Below are positions 23,339 through 36,605 of a stretch of DNA of 64,000 nucleotides, piece after piece. Made by a program: the position numbers and the translations under genes. Every line of letters starts with the position of its first letter. Within the stretch, counting starts at the first letter, position 1. The stretch comes from Ascidia mentula (taxonomy: Eukaryota > Chordata > Ascidiacea > Phlebobranchia > Ascidiidae), in the NCBI GenBank assembly GCA_947561715.1, contig OX387197.1, forward strand, positions 25,198,266 to 25,262,265, in the 5' to 3' direction. The notes below the pieces were generated by a model. The model had not been told where the DNA came from. It saw only the letters and a list, made by a program, of their open reading frames with translations, and searched no databases.

Positions 23339-26300
23339 TTATTCCTCTTTCTGTTTGACATGAACTAAACTGGGATAGTTGACGAAGTCCATGCCGTTAC
23401 GTAGAAGATACACAGCCATCATAAACGTAGCCCCTGCCCACAATAAAATATAACTGAGCTGTTCCATGAATCCAGAGGCTGGGATTAGAGCGAATATGAC
23501 GAAGAGAGAGAAGGCAAGATAAGTGAGGAACATTATCATGGGTCTTCGCCGTTGTTGTGCTGGAGGGAATGGGGATTGGTGATTATCCGAATCTCCAACC
23601 ACGAAGTTCCCGAGCAGGAGGTCAATGGAGTCCTTCATGTAACCATACGTAGTGTTGTTATAACCGCACAATCGATTTTATTGAACAACAATGACATTGC
23701 TTGAGAGCATAAAATTTCTATAACCACACTACACAGACTGTTGTGCTTTCTGTAGTTTACGTAAGTACGTCAGTAGGAGTTTCTACAGAATTAAGAACAC
23801 AAATAACGAAATCAGAATAGAAATACAGCGAAAGTGCAAACGGAACGTGTAATTTTTTTTATGACCACTACGAACATTTAAGATGCCCAAAATATTTTGG
23901 TTTGGCCAAATATTTTTTCAAGGTATTTCGATTCCTGCTAATTGTCAACATCACTATTTTGAGCATCAAACCTGTCGGAAACCATCTGCGAAGTTGTTCT
24001 TGTAATAACGAACTGCTGAGTTAACTCCGTCCCTCAGAAGGCCGAGCTTTGTCCGTTTTCCTGTTCTTGTGAAGTCGGTTTTGAGGGCGCCAGTCCCAGC
24101 ATATTGATGCGAGCAGAAATCTGCATTGTCTGCCCAAATCTGCTTCAACAGATTGTCAAGGTCGGCCTGTGACAAAAAAATGTGTTCAGAACGATACATT
24201 GCGGGAAGTTTATCACTAGGCCTAGTTTCTAAATTTTCTGAACTTAAACAACAAAGTATTTAAAAAAAACGAAAGTCAATGTAGTTAGGGGTGCAAGAAT
24301 TTTGTCACTGTGGTTTATTATCACAAAACCAAGTCTATCCCTTGAGAACATGCCTCAGAATGAATGACTTAAAGATAATTGGATATTATAGTGACCTCTT
24401 GTTCAATTGTTTGCCCTGGTGGGAAAATTCCCAGCTGTGTGAGTTGTTTTGTAAGAGACCTCCTGGCAATGAGCGATTGAACGACATTTGTTCGATCCAA
24501 GCAGTCAAGACAGTTTGTTCGAAACACTCCGGATTGCTTCATAAATACTGAACCATCACGATCCTAGAAAGTAAATATTGGTCCACGTCACAGAGCACCA
24601 CAGAGACTTCAAAATACAAAAATCGTATGTTTAAGTGCAAATTTAGTACATAGACTAAAAATTGGTGAAATATTTGGTCTTAGGTTGCTAAAGCACATAA
24701 TGGTTTGGAAGTGAAGTACATCACATGACAAATATTGCAACCTGAAAAATAAATCAAGGAACATAACTAACGGTTTTGTAGATCTTTAATATGAACAGAA
24801 TAGCCAATACAGTGCTCGAAAACTTCATGTAAACGTTTCGATTGTTTCTACAACCATTATCAATACAACTTCATTTGTATTGATAATGGTTGTAGAAACA
24901 GTCGAAACGTTTACATGAAGGTTTTGAGCACTGTATTGGCTATTCTGTTCATATTAAAAATAAATCAATTTTGACAGCTGGGTTATTTCATTTATTTCCA
25001 CACTTCCATTACATTTCTGTTGCAAATAAGAACTATTGTTGTAACATCAACAAACCTGCATAAAATATCCAAACTGGTCTTGATCCAAAGCTATTCGGTC
25101 CATTAAAATACTTAATCTGTCCCAACGACTCATTCCACACTCATGGTGAAAGTCAAATGCTTCATAAGTAATGTCCTGACATTTCGCTTCATTCAGAGTA
25201 TTGAGAAAGGCACGGGCAAGTTCTAATTCACTTCCCTTGTGATTTACCAGATTGATCGCAACCTTCATCAAATACACAGTGTTGAAGTAAATACAACATG
25301 GGTATGGATTTATACAAAATTGCTAGTGGTTAAGGAAAAACTATAAAGTTTTTGACGTTATATCGAGCATAAAGTGTAATCCTGTAAGCCTTTCGTGTTT
25401 ACCTGTTTCCCGTACATCACTATTTGTGAATCAAAATGCTGATTGAAACCTTTCAAATGCTTGCCTCTATCTTCAGCCAGATGGAGAGAGGGTTTATATC
25501 TGTACAAAGCTTCGTTAATCCACAAGATGGTTTGAAAATGTTGGTAAAAAAGGAAAAGTTTACCTTAAATTAGGTTTTTGTGTCCACACGAGCGGAATAG
25601 ATCCTCTTGTTTGGACGATTGAACAGATGTGTCGAGCGTAAATCAACACTTGTTCCGTCTCAACAAAGTTAGCAGCCTCACCATCGCTGTCAAGACCCCT
25701 GACAAAATATCTAGTCCCCGCTCGGAGGGTGCTTCGGCGTGAAATTAGAGCAAGGTCAAATGTTCGACCTTGGACAAAGCATGATGTGATTGAGATGAAG
25801 CCGTGCATTATGGGAAGAGTGAATTGTTCTAATTCTGGACGTTCAACAAAGTCATGAAGTGCATGTCTGTTCCAAAGGAACCTGAAAAATGTATAAAAAT
25901 ACAAATTTGCATTGAGTGAATACACCTTTTCCCATTTTTGGGTCAATTGGTCAATTTTTTTTTATTTATTTCTGTTAAATTTCTGTACACGTATTATTTA
26001 GAGACTAGAGGGTAATTTAGTTACTAGGCATATATATACATCCATGATCCATTACATTTTGAAAATATATAGTCTGTACAGAATACATACATACCTGCCA
26101 TCAGCCCTGCCACACAGGGGTTCCTTATGAAATCCAGTATCAGCGGAGGCAAGCCTTTGCATAGAATGTGTTATATCGAAACTGGTGCAGAAGTAGAAAC
26201 TATCAGTGGCAAGAGCAAACTCCAACATTTCTAAGTATGTTCGGTTGTCTGATGTCTGCAAACACCAAACGCAATACAATAAATTAAGCGTGTTATGCAT

Positions 26301-27508
26301 TAATAATGGTAAACCTGGAAAGAGGCTGCATGCCAAAATATTATATATATATATTATATAATTGCATGCAACCTAGATGAAAGAAGTGTGTTTGATAAAC
26401 TGTGGGTTCAGAGTAGCTTAAATCAGTCAAATGTGGCCTAAATTAACAAGCTCCGATTAATGAAGACCAGCTCTGATGCATCAAGTTATGCATGCCCTTT
26501 CCAAATCAATAGCCCTGCTTGGTAGTTGGTATCCCCTACTCTGTGCCATCAATTTATTTGCAGAATCTTTTCGTGTTTCATTTGCTTCAACCCACAATGA
26601 ACCTTACATTTCCACATGTTCAGTGGGAAAAAGGTATGTAGCGTGTATATGCGATTTTCATAACTCTAACATAGCATGGGCTTGATTTAAAAGCCAAGAT
26701 TAATCCTGGCAGATTTAAATTTGTTCTTTAACAGATTTTTTCGACACAGAAATCTTACCTGAGATTCATTGAGGTTCAATAATGATTTTCTGAATGGAAT
26801 GACTTCAGTCTGAGTGACTTTCCATACTGTATGACCGAGGATGTCACCGACACGTTGACGTCCAGTGATAACAATTAAATAAGGACCACCAACCAATCGA
26901 ATAATTCCAAATATCCCATAGATCAACTGAAAACAGATAGAACAATGTATTATTATCAAAGAATACCATGCAATCATGTTTATTTCAATTTCTTATAAGT
27001 AACAATTGCTACAGCACAGTCACTGAAAATCAAGGATAACTATATACCTTTTACAAATGATAAGCTGTCTATAAACCAGATTATAAAGTTTGTTTTTTGC
27101 ATGGAGGATTTCATTTCGGCGACGTTAATTGCGCGGACAAACGCAATGTTTTATCGTATGTTAATGCATAAACTCATTAATATTGGGCAGATTATCAGTA
27201 ATTTTTCGCACAACATTTTTTTCCAATCTGGTCCACAAATACCACTAAAAAAATTAAAACACTACCATGTTAACACTACAGAATAACAACCTAAAAACAC
27301 ATCTGATATATAAAACAAAACTGTTTTTCACACAAGTTACCTTGCTTTCCGCTAACGATGGTGGTATGTCCTCCCTGTTGGACCGAAGGTTGATTTCAAA
27401 GTTTATTCGATCCAAGACCAACACATCCCTGGAGCCAGCATTAAGCGACTCGACGTAAAACGAATCGTTTGTGATGTGAAGTCTTAGGTTGTCGTAAACG
27501 ACAGCCAT
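23339..27508 (-). CDS. SACM1L: SAC1-type phosphatidylinositol phosphatase
   Basis: ER/Golgi membrane phosphatase that hydrolyses PI4P and other phosphoinositide monophosphates. Exons: 27508-27341, 26926-26759, 26255-26095, 25881-25564, 25499-25403, 25262-25056, 24563-24396, 24166-23972, 23632-23339; 591 residues, close to vertebrate SACM1L (587). The SAC domain is clear throughout ([51 protein letters not shown]). The catalytic CX5R motif is CLDCLDR in [16 protein letters not shown]. Two hydrophobic segments near the C terminus ([17 protein letters not shown] and [19 protein letters not shown]) match the family's membrane anchor. AATAAA at 23343-23338 overlaps the stop codon and may serve as polyadenylation signal. 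A palindromic element lies in intron 6. Single-copy housekeeping gene. Confidence 0.95.
24785..24958. repeat. 174-bp near-perfect palindrome in a SAC1 intron
   Basis: Left arm 24785-24868 and right arm 24875-24958 are near-perfect reverse complements (84 bp each) around a 6-nt loop cttcat. The right arm contains GTCGAAACGTTTACATG, and its complement is in the left arm with minor changes. It resembles a foldback MITE inserted in the intron between 25056 and 24563. Confidence 0.85.
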
Positions 27509-28330
27509 TGCATACAACTCGTTACTTTGTATATATTTTCAAATAAGTGAAAGTTGGTGCTGGTCTAATACCACCACGAAGTCAATTAATCGCATGACCA
27601 AATTAATTACTTTTACGGAACGGAAGAGTGCACAAGGTATTCATTTTCCCAAAACTAAAGTCACATATTCGCTCGAAATTAATTTTGAAATTGTTTTTTT
27701 AAGTTGACGTGCTTATATTTATGCGAAACACAAATATAACAAGGATAATTGATAAAGCAATATTTTACTTTTTTTTCAACACCTTTTTTTTGCGCCGGAT
27801 TTTCATTCAATGACTCGTACCACAAAAGTGTTTGTTAAATTCCACATTAAATACATCCACAACCGTAGAGCCATGTTCAGCAAACATACAGAAAAAAGTA
27901 TCAAAAGTTTATTCAACATTGCACTTGTCAATTCCACAAGATTTTTCTCCACAAAAATTTAACAGCGGAAAAGCTACGTTTTATGCAAAATACTCGATTC
28001 CTATACTGATAACGGACCGTGGTTTTAAGCAAGTATAATTAATACAAAATAAATTTTGTTAAATTCATAAATATAGAGACGCCTGCATATTTATTGCCTG
28101 TTGCAGTTCCGTTTTCCGACAGACCGTTTTAGGATGACTATTTACATAGTTATTTACAGTCAGTCATTTACTATATTATTACTTCCAATGAATTTATATA
28201 TTTCTAGATATTTGAACAACGTTGTCAAGCAATCCGTTTATTTACAGATGGTTATGGGAAGCAAAGTCATTCAATGTATTTTGCACAAACAAGTAAAGTC
28301 CTGTAGTGGTGTATTGTTTGTTGGTCAGAC
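27509..28330. other. SAC1 promoter region and 3' flank of gene A
   Basis: AT-rich spacer between the SAC1 start and the stop of the Link-discoidin gene A, both on the minus strand. AATAAA on the minus strand near 28237-28232 is a plausible polyadenylation signal for gene A. No gene seen. Confidence 0.4.
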
Positions 28331-31029
28331 TTATTCGTTCAGTAAAACTTCGGTGTCCAGACCAGCATTCTGCGCTCGGTCGTATTCTTCGAACGTACAA
28401 CCCAGTAGCTCCATGCGAATGGCAGGGTGTCTTACCCACCGAAAAGGGTAGAAGCGGAAATGCCGAGCTAGTATGGGAGGATTAAAAGTGTTTCTTACCA
28501 CCGAGTGTTTGTCATAGTTCCCAAGAAATATCTGAAAATACAAATGAAAGTAGGCGATGAAAGAAGTCACAGCAACAGCAACCTCATTTGTTTATCGGAT
28601 TGTTAATCAGGCTAATATTTTGACAACCGCGCGTGACAAACTTATCCACGGAAAGTCGCAAGGACCATATAATGCCGCAACATTCATTTGCCTTTCTGTG
28701 AATAACCGGAGCAAAGTACAATTTACGTCACTTCCGCTTGTCACGAGGAATAATATGTTGTATGACATTTACCCAGGCGGCTCAGCACAGGGATGGATCT
28801 AGGAGAGGGCCAAAACGATTCACTTAAGCCTATTTTCATTCTTTGCTTGGGTGTTTTGTCTGGCGACATCGCCATTATTGCGCCATAATGAGTTTTGGAT
28901 CGTAATCGATCCCGGAAAAAAATTTCTGGATCCGCCCCATAGAAACAGCAACATCAAACCTTATGAGCGTCTCCGTCGTACTGAAAGAAGAAGTTCGCTC
29001 CATCCTTGCTAAAAGCGACCCGGAACATGGTGACGTATTGATCACGTGTCCACCGACTCACTCCTTGGGTGAGAATCCCGGTAATGGCCATCGGTCGGCC
29101 GAGATCAAACTTTATTGCACAGAGTTGTAAGGTTAAGTGAATAATAAAAGACATTTGACACAGTAATGATAATGAAAATATATAGTGAAAAATTTCCGGG
29201 TTTTGTCAACAAACCACAACTAGCAGTGCATAGACTGCAAGTTGAAAGCACACAAAATACTGAAATAATAATACATAAGAACACATCAAGGCAATCTACC
29301 TGTAAATATTGGTTGACGTCATCGTGGGCTGGAATCCAGGCGTTAAAAAATCCTCTTTTGTTAAGTCTGCCAAGTCTGGGAGCCCATCTTTCGCCCCACC
29401 ATATTTTGTAAGCTGAACTCGCGGTAATTTGATGGTCAGTGACCGTCCCGTTCTCAATCCCAAGTGGTTTCGAACACTTGCTTATTTCACCTGTGGGAGA
29501 TTCGGGATATTCATGTTACTCCTACATATTGCTGACGAACGTTTGACCTCAGGCAAATATTAAACATATATAAGGCCTGTATTTCTATGCAAGGTTCAAA
29601 ACAACCATCGCACACAGCTTAGTTTAGCAGTTGTTTTGTTCAAAGAAAATGTGTTTCCCCTAAAATATTACCATCAGTTTCTTCGACGGTAATTATACAT
29701 ATCAGTAGATCCACATAATAATTTATTTTATGCCTTATTGCATTTTATTTACACTTCAAACGTCGAGTAAAAACTCATTTTTGCTATGATGGTTGCTGAT
29801 TAATAGTATTTATTCAAATTTTGATAAACCCACCCAAGTAACAGAAACCATTGTGATAGTTCCTTCCCCTGCATTCGTGAACCCCAGGCATTCCGTTACA
29901 CCCAGGATCGGAATGATTCATCGGGAAACGGGCAGTGCGGTCTGCGAGCCATCCACAAGCGCAATACGAAATCCTGCGGCAATTACATAATTATATGAGG
30001 TAATGGAGAACAGAATAATTAAACTAACTTTGTGCGCCAGATTGGAAAACATGGTTTTTATAAGTTTTAAATGATCATCATGGCCAACACGTTTGCTATG
30101 ACAAAAAACGAAAAGAAAGCACATTACTTTATGTTTGTAACAAAAAATTTAATAAATTTGATAATCAACGAGAAATTATCATCATCACCAACGTCATGTT
30201 TATTCTGCGCATGCAGAAGACGTCAACGGAAATGGACACCGATAAAACCCAAGAGTTTATCAAGTCAGGAGCCCAAATGATGGTGATTTCCTTACAGATA
30301 ATTAGGTTTTGATGCAGGATCGCAGCCGATTGCACTTGCAAGTAAAGCTTATTTCCCTTCGAACATGTTGTACCTTTCGGAACCAAAACTTACCCATTTC
30401 TCATTAATCCAAGCAAGTCACCATAAGTCGCTAGAGAGCCACCGAGGTCAGTGCATCGGCTTCGTGCTTGTTCGTAGGTGAGGCTGTAAGTTCTCGAACC
30501 GCTAATTGGAACAACTGCAAGAAATATTGCTTCCTGAAGTTTACAAGCAAAAACTGGTTGAAACACCGAGCCCTTTGTATTACTAATATGCCTAACAGCA
30601 CCAGTAACGAATCCCAATACGCCTAATAAATACGTTATACAGTTTCAAACAAACGATTGACATTATAAAAGCAAATGATGCTTAAACGAAATTATTCGAT
30701 CAAAGTTTCGGTAAAAAAGCATTGTTCAATTGTTTTTTCCTACACAAAAAAGCAAAACAAATACGAAATTTAAATGCAACGGCTGTGTTTATTATCTTTT
30801 ATTAATTACTGATAGAAATTTGATATTTGATTATCAAATTTGGCTGGAGCGGGCTAAGTATAGCCTTGGACGCACTTCTAACGTGTGGCTTTTGAAGGCC
30901 CGAGGCGCGGAAATATTTTAAGTCAGTTAATAGCATTTTATGTTTAGCTTTTTGCAACTCACCTTCAGATAGGGTTGGAACAAATAGAACTGATACAAGC
31001 AACCCCAGAGCCACAGAACTGTAAATCAT
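28331..31029 (-). CDS. Secreted Link plus F5/8-type C (discoidin) protein A
   Basis: Exons 31029-30963, 30514-30394, 29973-29834, 29490-29300, 29109-28960, 28531-28331; 289 residues. Exon 1 is a signal peptide (MIYSSVALGLLVSVLF...). Exons 2-3 form one Link (hyaluronan-binding) module with YSLTYEQARSRCTDLGGSLA, then ISYCACGWLADRTARFPM and a GFCYLG end. Exons 4-6 form one complete F5/8 C domain: CSKPLG start, SSAYK, AWIPAHDDVNQYLQ, DLGRPMAITGILTQGVSRW, FRVAFSKDG, FRFYPFRW, and terminal RMELLGC. A short acidic tail follows. Link modules usually bind hyaluronan and F5/8 C domains bind lipids or glycans, so an extracellular adhesion role is inferred. Paralogues B and C lie upstream on the same strand. 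Confidence 0.85.
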
Positions 31030-33656
31030 TTTGTGCTTTCGTTATACAACCTGCACAAAACAAACAGTTTAAAAGTAAAACACGTCACGCGTGTTTTAAA
31101 CAAATTCATCGATTCTCGAAATTTGACCTCTATCAAGAAACCAAGCAGATACAGAACTTGCAAACCTTTGTCTTCTCTTCGCCCGACACTCTTGTCACCC
31201 TAGATAAGCAATCAAGCCCATCAGTGCAAATAAAGCTATAAATTGTGGACACGCATGGCAACACAAAAGTGTTCTGTACTTTCATTGAACTACAAGTTCA
31301 AAAAATTCAACTCAATAAACACACGTTTAAAAAAGATATCGAAAGAGTTTTGTTTTTTTCTTTTCAATCGCAGATTCTACAATCCAAGATTTATTTTCTT
31401 TCAACATTGTTTGCTGCGAACTGCAGCCTTGGAACTGCCAGAGCAACAGCAATTACTGCACGAATTGGTTCTTTCCAGGCATGAAATGTCAATAACTTCC
31501 TGAATTACGTCAGAATATCGTTCTGTTCGCAGGCACAACTGCCAAGCTGTATCAGCCACTTTTCCCCGACAAGTTCCAGGCTGCAATTCCTGCAAACTTA
31601 ATGATCTCGATACGATAGCTGCGATCTCCAAGTAAAGACCAACGCGATGGCGCGATCCCGCCTTATCATGCGAAAGCATGTAACACTTCTCCGTTACATC
31701 GGAATGTTCAGAATTGCCCTGACGCACAAACACGTGACGATTGTGGTAACCACAGCAGCCTCGATAAACACTTTATTGTTCTGCTTTGACACCTTGCCAA
31801 ACTCCCAACATGCTGTTTCATAAAAACATTCCCATCCAATACGAGCACAAAATACGTTTGGAAAATAGCCTTTTTTTAGAGCTTTATTTGCCGATTTTTG
31901 TTTGATTTTAAGTTAGACACCTTTTATAGCTTTACTCTTCTGCCAAAACTATTTCAAACACGAAGTAGATACTGTATACTAGACCGCGAAATATATTCAC
32001 ATGACAAAATAATATGTTTTCTCATAATTCTTTAGCGATTCAATACACAGAGGCAATCTACGTATTGGCCAAACTGCATTTAATCGGTGTTTGCTGACCA
32101 TGGACACAGCAGTTAATCCCGATTTACACACAAGTAGTCCTGGCCTGCATTACACTGACTGATGTCACACGAACGGCGTACTTAAAACATTTTTAATAAA
32201 TTAGCTCGGGGCTAAAGTATTTCGCCGTTATTGAGAAACGCTTCGGTTACACGCAATAAAATTGCTCAGTATTATCGAAGTTGCAATGACAACAGGTGGC
32301 TATATCTTTTCCAACGTCAGCACGTGCGTCATATACAGACTTCTTCACCCTAAATTTGCTGCGTGTTATTTTATTAGATTTTATTGACGTCTATGGTCTG
32401 CAATCTTACCTTTCTGTGATCTTGTAATTATGAATAGTCGGAAGCAGAACGAGTACGTCATGAAAACTTGCAGAATCCAAATGCAATGACGTGGATGTGA
32501 TAGTGCAAGCTCGGATAGTATTGCGGGCGCTGAACTACATGTTTATGAAATAGTACAAAAGCGCTCGACAGGTTGATGATGATGCACAGCATTTAGCCTG
32601 AAGCCTTAGTTAAGTGTTTCGACAAAACATTTGCCAAAATACTTCCAATTTGAAGAAGCAAATTAGCTATAATGATCTGTGAGCTGCAGACATTGTACAC
32701 TGTATTGATCTACCTTGACTTCCGATTGAATCGACAACAGCTTACGTTCAGGCAAAGAGGTTGAACTTTTTTACCTAAACGAACACAGACAGGGGTGGGG
32801 CAAGATGGTGTTTTCGGAAATGGTTTAGAACAAATATTTGTATCGACAAACCATAAATTACTTTATAGGCGTGACATGCAAGCCTACCCATGTTGGGCAA
32901 CAACGATGTTTATACCTTTATTAACGTGCAGTATAATCATATTATGTCTGCCAAGCGCCAGTTTGTTATTGCATTACAACATATGTACAGGACCCTGGAG
33001 AGAAAATTAATGTCCAGTGTGAGGATCTTTTCTCTGAAGATGATGTGTAACTGTAAAACCAGCGAAAGTTTTCAAAATAAACACAATGGTGCTTGTGGGT
33101 CCTCTTTGTTAATCATCTGACCTCAAGACTGGCATGGAACCTGGTTCGACTCATCATTTTTTGTTTGGAGGTTTGTAAACTTCCACAAATGTTGATGGCC
33201 ATGGATTAATAAATGATTTACATAGAAAATATGGAACTCCACATACGATGTTTACGTTGTTGGTTCATGTACAGTTTATTTTTGACTCAACAAACGCGAT
33301 TGAAACCAATATTAGTCAAGCAAAACAACGTCGTTGATTTATTAATTTGGTAAAACCTATTAATACATCACTAAACTATGAGTTAAAAACAGCAAAATTG
33401 TATAACCGAACAAATGTCGAAAAATCGTTTCGGTATAAGAGTGATCATTTTAGAATTTATGAGCAACCGTAGTTATTCGGCACGGTACAAAATCACCCTG
33501 GTATAGTTATGTGTGAAAATGTAAATCGTATGATCAGTACATCACATACTAAACGCTTAATAATAGGATGAAGTGAAAATACAGAAATACATTTACATGG
33601 TGAGATTTGTACAATAGGCCCAAGCCATGTTGTCGTCTAATGCCTGCATGCGAGAA
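31030..33656. other. Gene A upstream region and 3' flank of gene B
   Basis: From about 31355 this is the left end of tandem-duplication unit 1 and matches 39266-41313. Unit 1 has about 220 bp (roughly 32905-33125) that unit 2 lacks. A 110-codon minus frame (31401-31733) is partly kept in unit 2 (39305-39544), but the second copy is frameshifted and there is no recognisable domain. A short motif containing gaattacgtcag near 31503 is related to blocks upstream of genes B and C. Confidence 0.45.
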
Positions 33657-35967
33657 CTATTTGAGACTTTCGACGTCGAGGACATCAATGTTGGCTTGAT
33701 TATATTCCTCTATTTTACAACCCAACAACTCCATGCGGACGGCAGGGCGCTTCTCCCAGCTGTACGGATAGAAGCGAAAGTACTGGGATTGCATGACGGG
33801 GTCGAACGTATTCCTCACCACTGAGTCATCATCGTAGTTGCCACCGAATATCTGGAAATAAAAAGGCGTTTACGCAAATAACAGTCGAAGTTGCAAATAA
33901 CAGTCGATATTTTTCAACTTGTTTGGAAGTCTTGGCCTGACCATTTGGTCGGCAAAGTCGTCTAGAAGAGTCACACCAAGCTGCACTAATGGGACCTACT
34001 AGATCGAAACAGTGTCTGCAGCACAGAAAACTTTTTTTTGTACTTGGAATAGAGAAGCCAAAACTGATATGCTGACCATTCTTAAACAGACTGAAAAAGT
34101 GTGTTGCTAAAAACATAAGTATGACTGCTTGTTGGTGTCAAACCTTATGCACATCCCCGTTGTATTGGAAATGGTAGTCGATCCCATCCTTGCTAAAAGC
34201 TACCCGGAATTTGGTGACGTACTGACCACGTGTCCACCGACTTACTCCTCGGGTGAGAATCCCGGTAATGATCATCGGTCGGCCGAGATCAATCTATGTA
34301 CAGAGTTGTAAAAGTAAAATAATATTGGAAAAATCTTTGTCACCAACAGTTTAAGCGTGAACAAGCGGCACAATAACGGTTTTCAACGTTGCTCTGAAAT
34401 TTATTTTAGGGCTGTATTGCACAATTTGCTTAAGGACAGAATATCCACAGAGCTTGCAAAATGTCAATTAACACTTTGCCAACGTGGGTTAAAATATTGC
34501 CAGGATTGAAAGCATTTGCGGAAAAGCTATCACAAGCAAACACAGCGTATGTAACCATTTTTTGTTATTTATTGAAAAATATAATGTTTCGAAAGACTGA
34601 ATTGCGGTTGAAAGCTTTTTATGAGGATTATATTATAACACAAAATACACATATGTTGGTTAACCTGCAGATATTGTTGAATGTCTTTGTGGTTGAGTCT
34701 TGCAATTTCAGGACTCCATATTCTGCTCCATGCAAGTGTGTAGGCTGAACTTGCACTGATTTGTCGATCAGGAATCGTCCCTTTCTCCATACCGAGAGGT
34801 TTGGAACACTTGCTTGTTCCGCCTTTGAAATATTTGGGTTCAGCACGAGACATTGCTCCTAATTAGTGTAGTTTTTTATGCACTTATACGAACATTCTGC
34901 CGTATGGACCCGAAAGAAAAGTTTAGATGTTTTCGAAACAATTTAAAGGATGCGGAAAAATCAAAGCGATTTATTCAATCCAACTCACCAAAGTAACAAA
35001 AACCATCAAAACGCTCCCTGTTGCCACACAGATGAACTCCTGGGCCGTCATTGCAATGGGGGTGGGAATAATTCATTGGGAAGCGCGCTGTTTTGTCCGC
35101 GATCCATCCACACGCGCAGTACGAGATCCTGCGGCAAATATAAATGGAAAAAATAAATAAAGAGGGTTGTAATATGGTGGATTGAATAGTTTTATTGTTC
35201 TGGTTTTCTGACACAACATTGTATTTTTATTTACTGATGTACTAACTTGGCCAGAGACCAGAATTTTAACAATATTTAACATTACAATATAGTTTTCTTG
35301 GCAGAAACAGCAACACAATGTTAAAACGATTATTCGGATTGATATACAAGGAATAAATTGGAAAGACATGATCGAAATTGAAAAAGGTTATAATAAGCAA
35401 AATGAAACGTAAGAGTAAATCTCCGGCGCAAATGCCAAAGGAAAGCAAATTTATTCTCAAATATTTTATGGAAAGATATTTATTTATATCAGCGTCTTGC
35501 ATGATTAAACCCACCCATTTCTACTTGCATCGAGTAAGTCCCCATATGTCGCTAGAGAGCCACCCATCTCCGAGCATCGACTTTGTGCTTGTTCGTAGGT
35601 GAGGTTGTAAGTGCTCGTACCTCTAATATGCACAACTGCAAGAAAAATAATATGATGCACAAAATGCTACATTTATTTAGTTTCATCTTGTTACGATTAG
35701 AAAGATTTTGCATTGATATTACATTACAAGCATGAGTACGAAGAAATATTTTCCAAACGAGAAACGGTTGATCCATAAAGCAGAATGCAATAGACAACAT
35801 ATGCAAATTTTGCCTCAGGAGTATTTCATCTGCGAGGCTTTTGAACTTCGCTTCAGCATTACGTTAATACTCTGTTTATTAAAAGTTTAAAATCTTTTAC
35901 CTCTGCCTAAAGTTGGAACAGCCAGAAGTGACGGAAGCAATACTGCTGCTACAAAACTGTAAATCAT
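33657..35967 (-). CDS. Secreted Link plus F5/8-type C protein B, with internal deletion
   Basis: Exons 35967-35901, 35635-35515, 35128-34989, 34822-34665, 34293-34144, 33851-33657; 276 residues. Signal peptide MIYSFVAAVLLPSLLAVP, Link module (YNLTYEQAQSRCSEMGGSLA; ISYCACGWIADKTARFPM), then F5/8 C (CSKPLGMEKG, DLGRPMIITGILTRGVSRW, FRFYPYSWEK, MELLGC). Compared with A and C, exon 4 is exactly 33 nt shorter and lacks the 11 residues around the conserved AWIPAH segment, so the frame is kept but part of the discoidin fold is missing. The acceptor of exon 4 ends in aaag rather than the cag of its paralogues. Product of the tandem duplication that also gave C. Protein function may be altered. Confidence 0.8.
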
Positions 35968-36605
35968 TTTGTGTTTTCTCAACATAAAACATGCATACAA
36001 GAAAGCGATGAAAAAAACATTCCGCCTTTGAAGCGAAATCTTTAGTCTCGCACGACTGAGCAGCAGTGCTGCAAAATTAAACCTCCTCGATTATCGCGCA
36101 TTTCACTCCAGATTGTAACAACCCAGATAAGCATTCAACCGTCAATACAAACAAAAAGGGAAAACGTAATGTTGGAGTCTGTACATAACAACAACTGCTT
36201 CTTCTGTTACTGCCAACAAACTGAAACGGTTTAACACCCAAACCCAGCAGACAAACTGTTTTAACACTGGTTTATGTCGAAATACTTTGCCTTTTCGCAG
36301 GTGTTTTCTGAACTTGAAACTTAACAACTTCCTGGATTGCGTCATAATCGCCATCACGCGCAACTTTTGTAAAGAACAACAACATGCAGTAATCGTTACA
36401 ATCGTTTCGTTTGTACAATGCACGCGTATATGCCTGTTCTATATCACAGAACACAAATCACGACCATGCGTAAAATAGCAATACGTCGAGGTTGTGATGT
36501 CATAACAAACTCACATGTAACTCTTCGATTTTGCAACGAAGTGATTTTTAAATAGCCCTGGTATAGTTTCTCAACCGACAAAGTCAGTTTGTTATGGGTG
36601 TAAAT
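35968..36605. other. Upstream region of gene B
   Basis: Presumed promoter, homologous to 44191-44805 upstream of gene C. A block around 36325-36360 with ttcctggattgcgtcataat is the counterpart of ttcctgaattgcgtcataat near 44530 and ttcctgaattacgtcagaat near 31497. A short minus frame spans it, with no domain recognised. Confidence 0.4.

Noticed and set aside
31401..31733. 110-codon Cys-rich minus frame repeated at 39305-39544
   Set aside because: The second copy is frameshifted and no domain or splice partners are visible. Similarity is explained by the segmental duplication.
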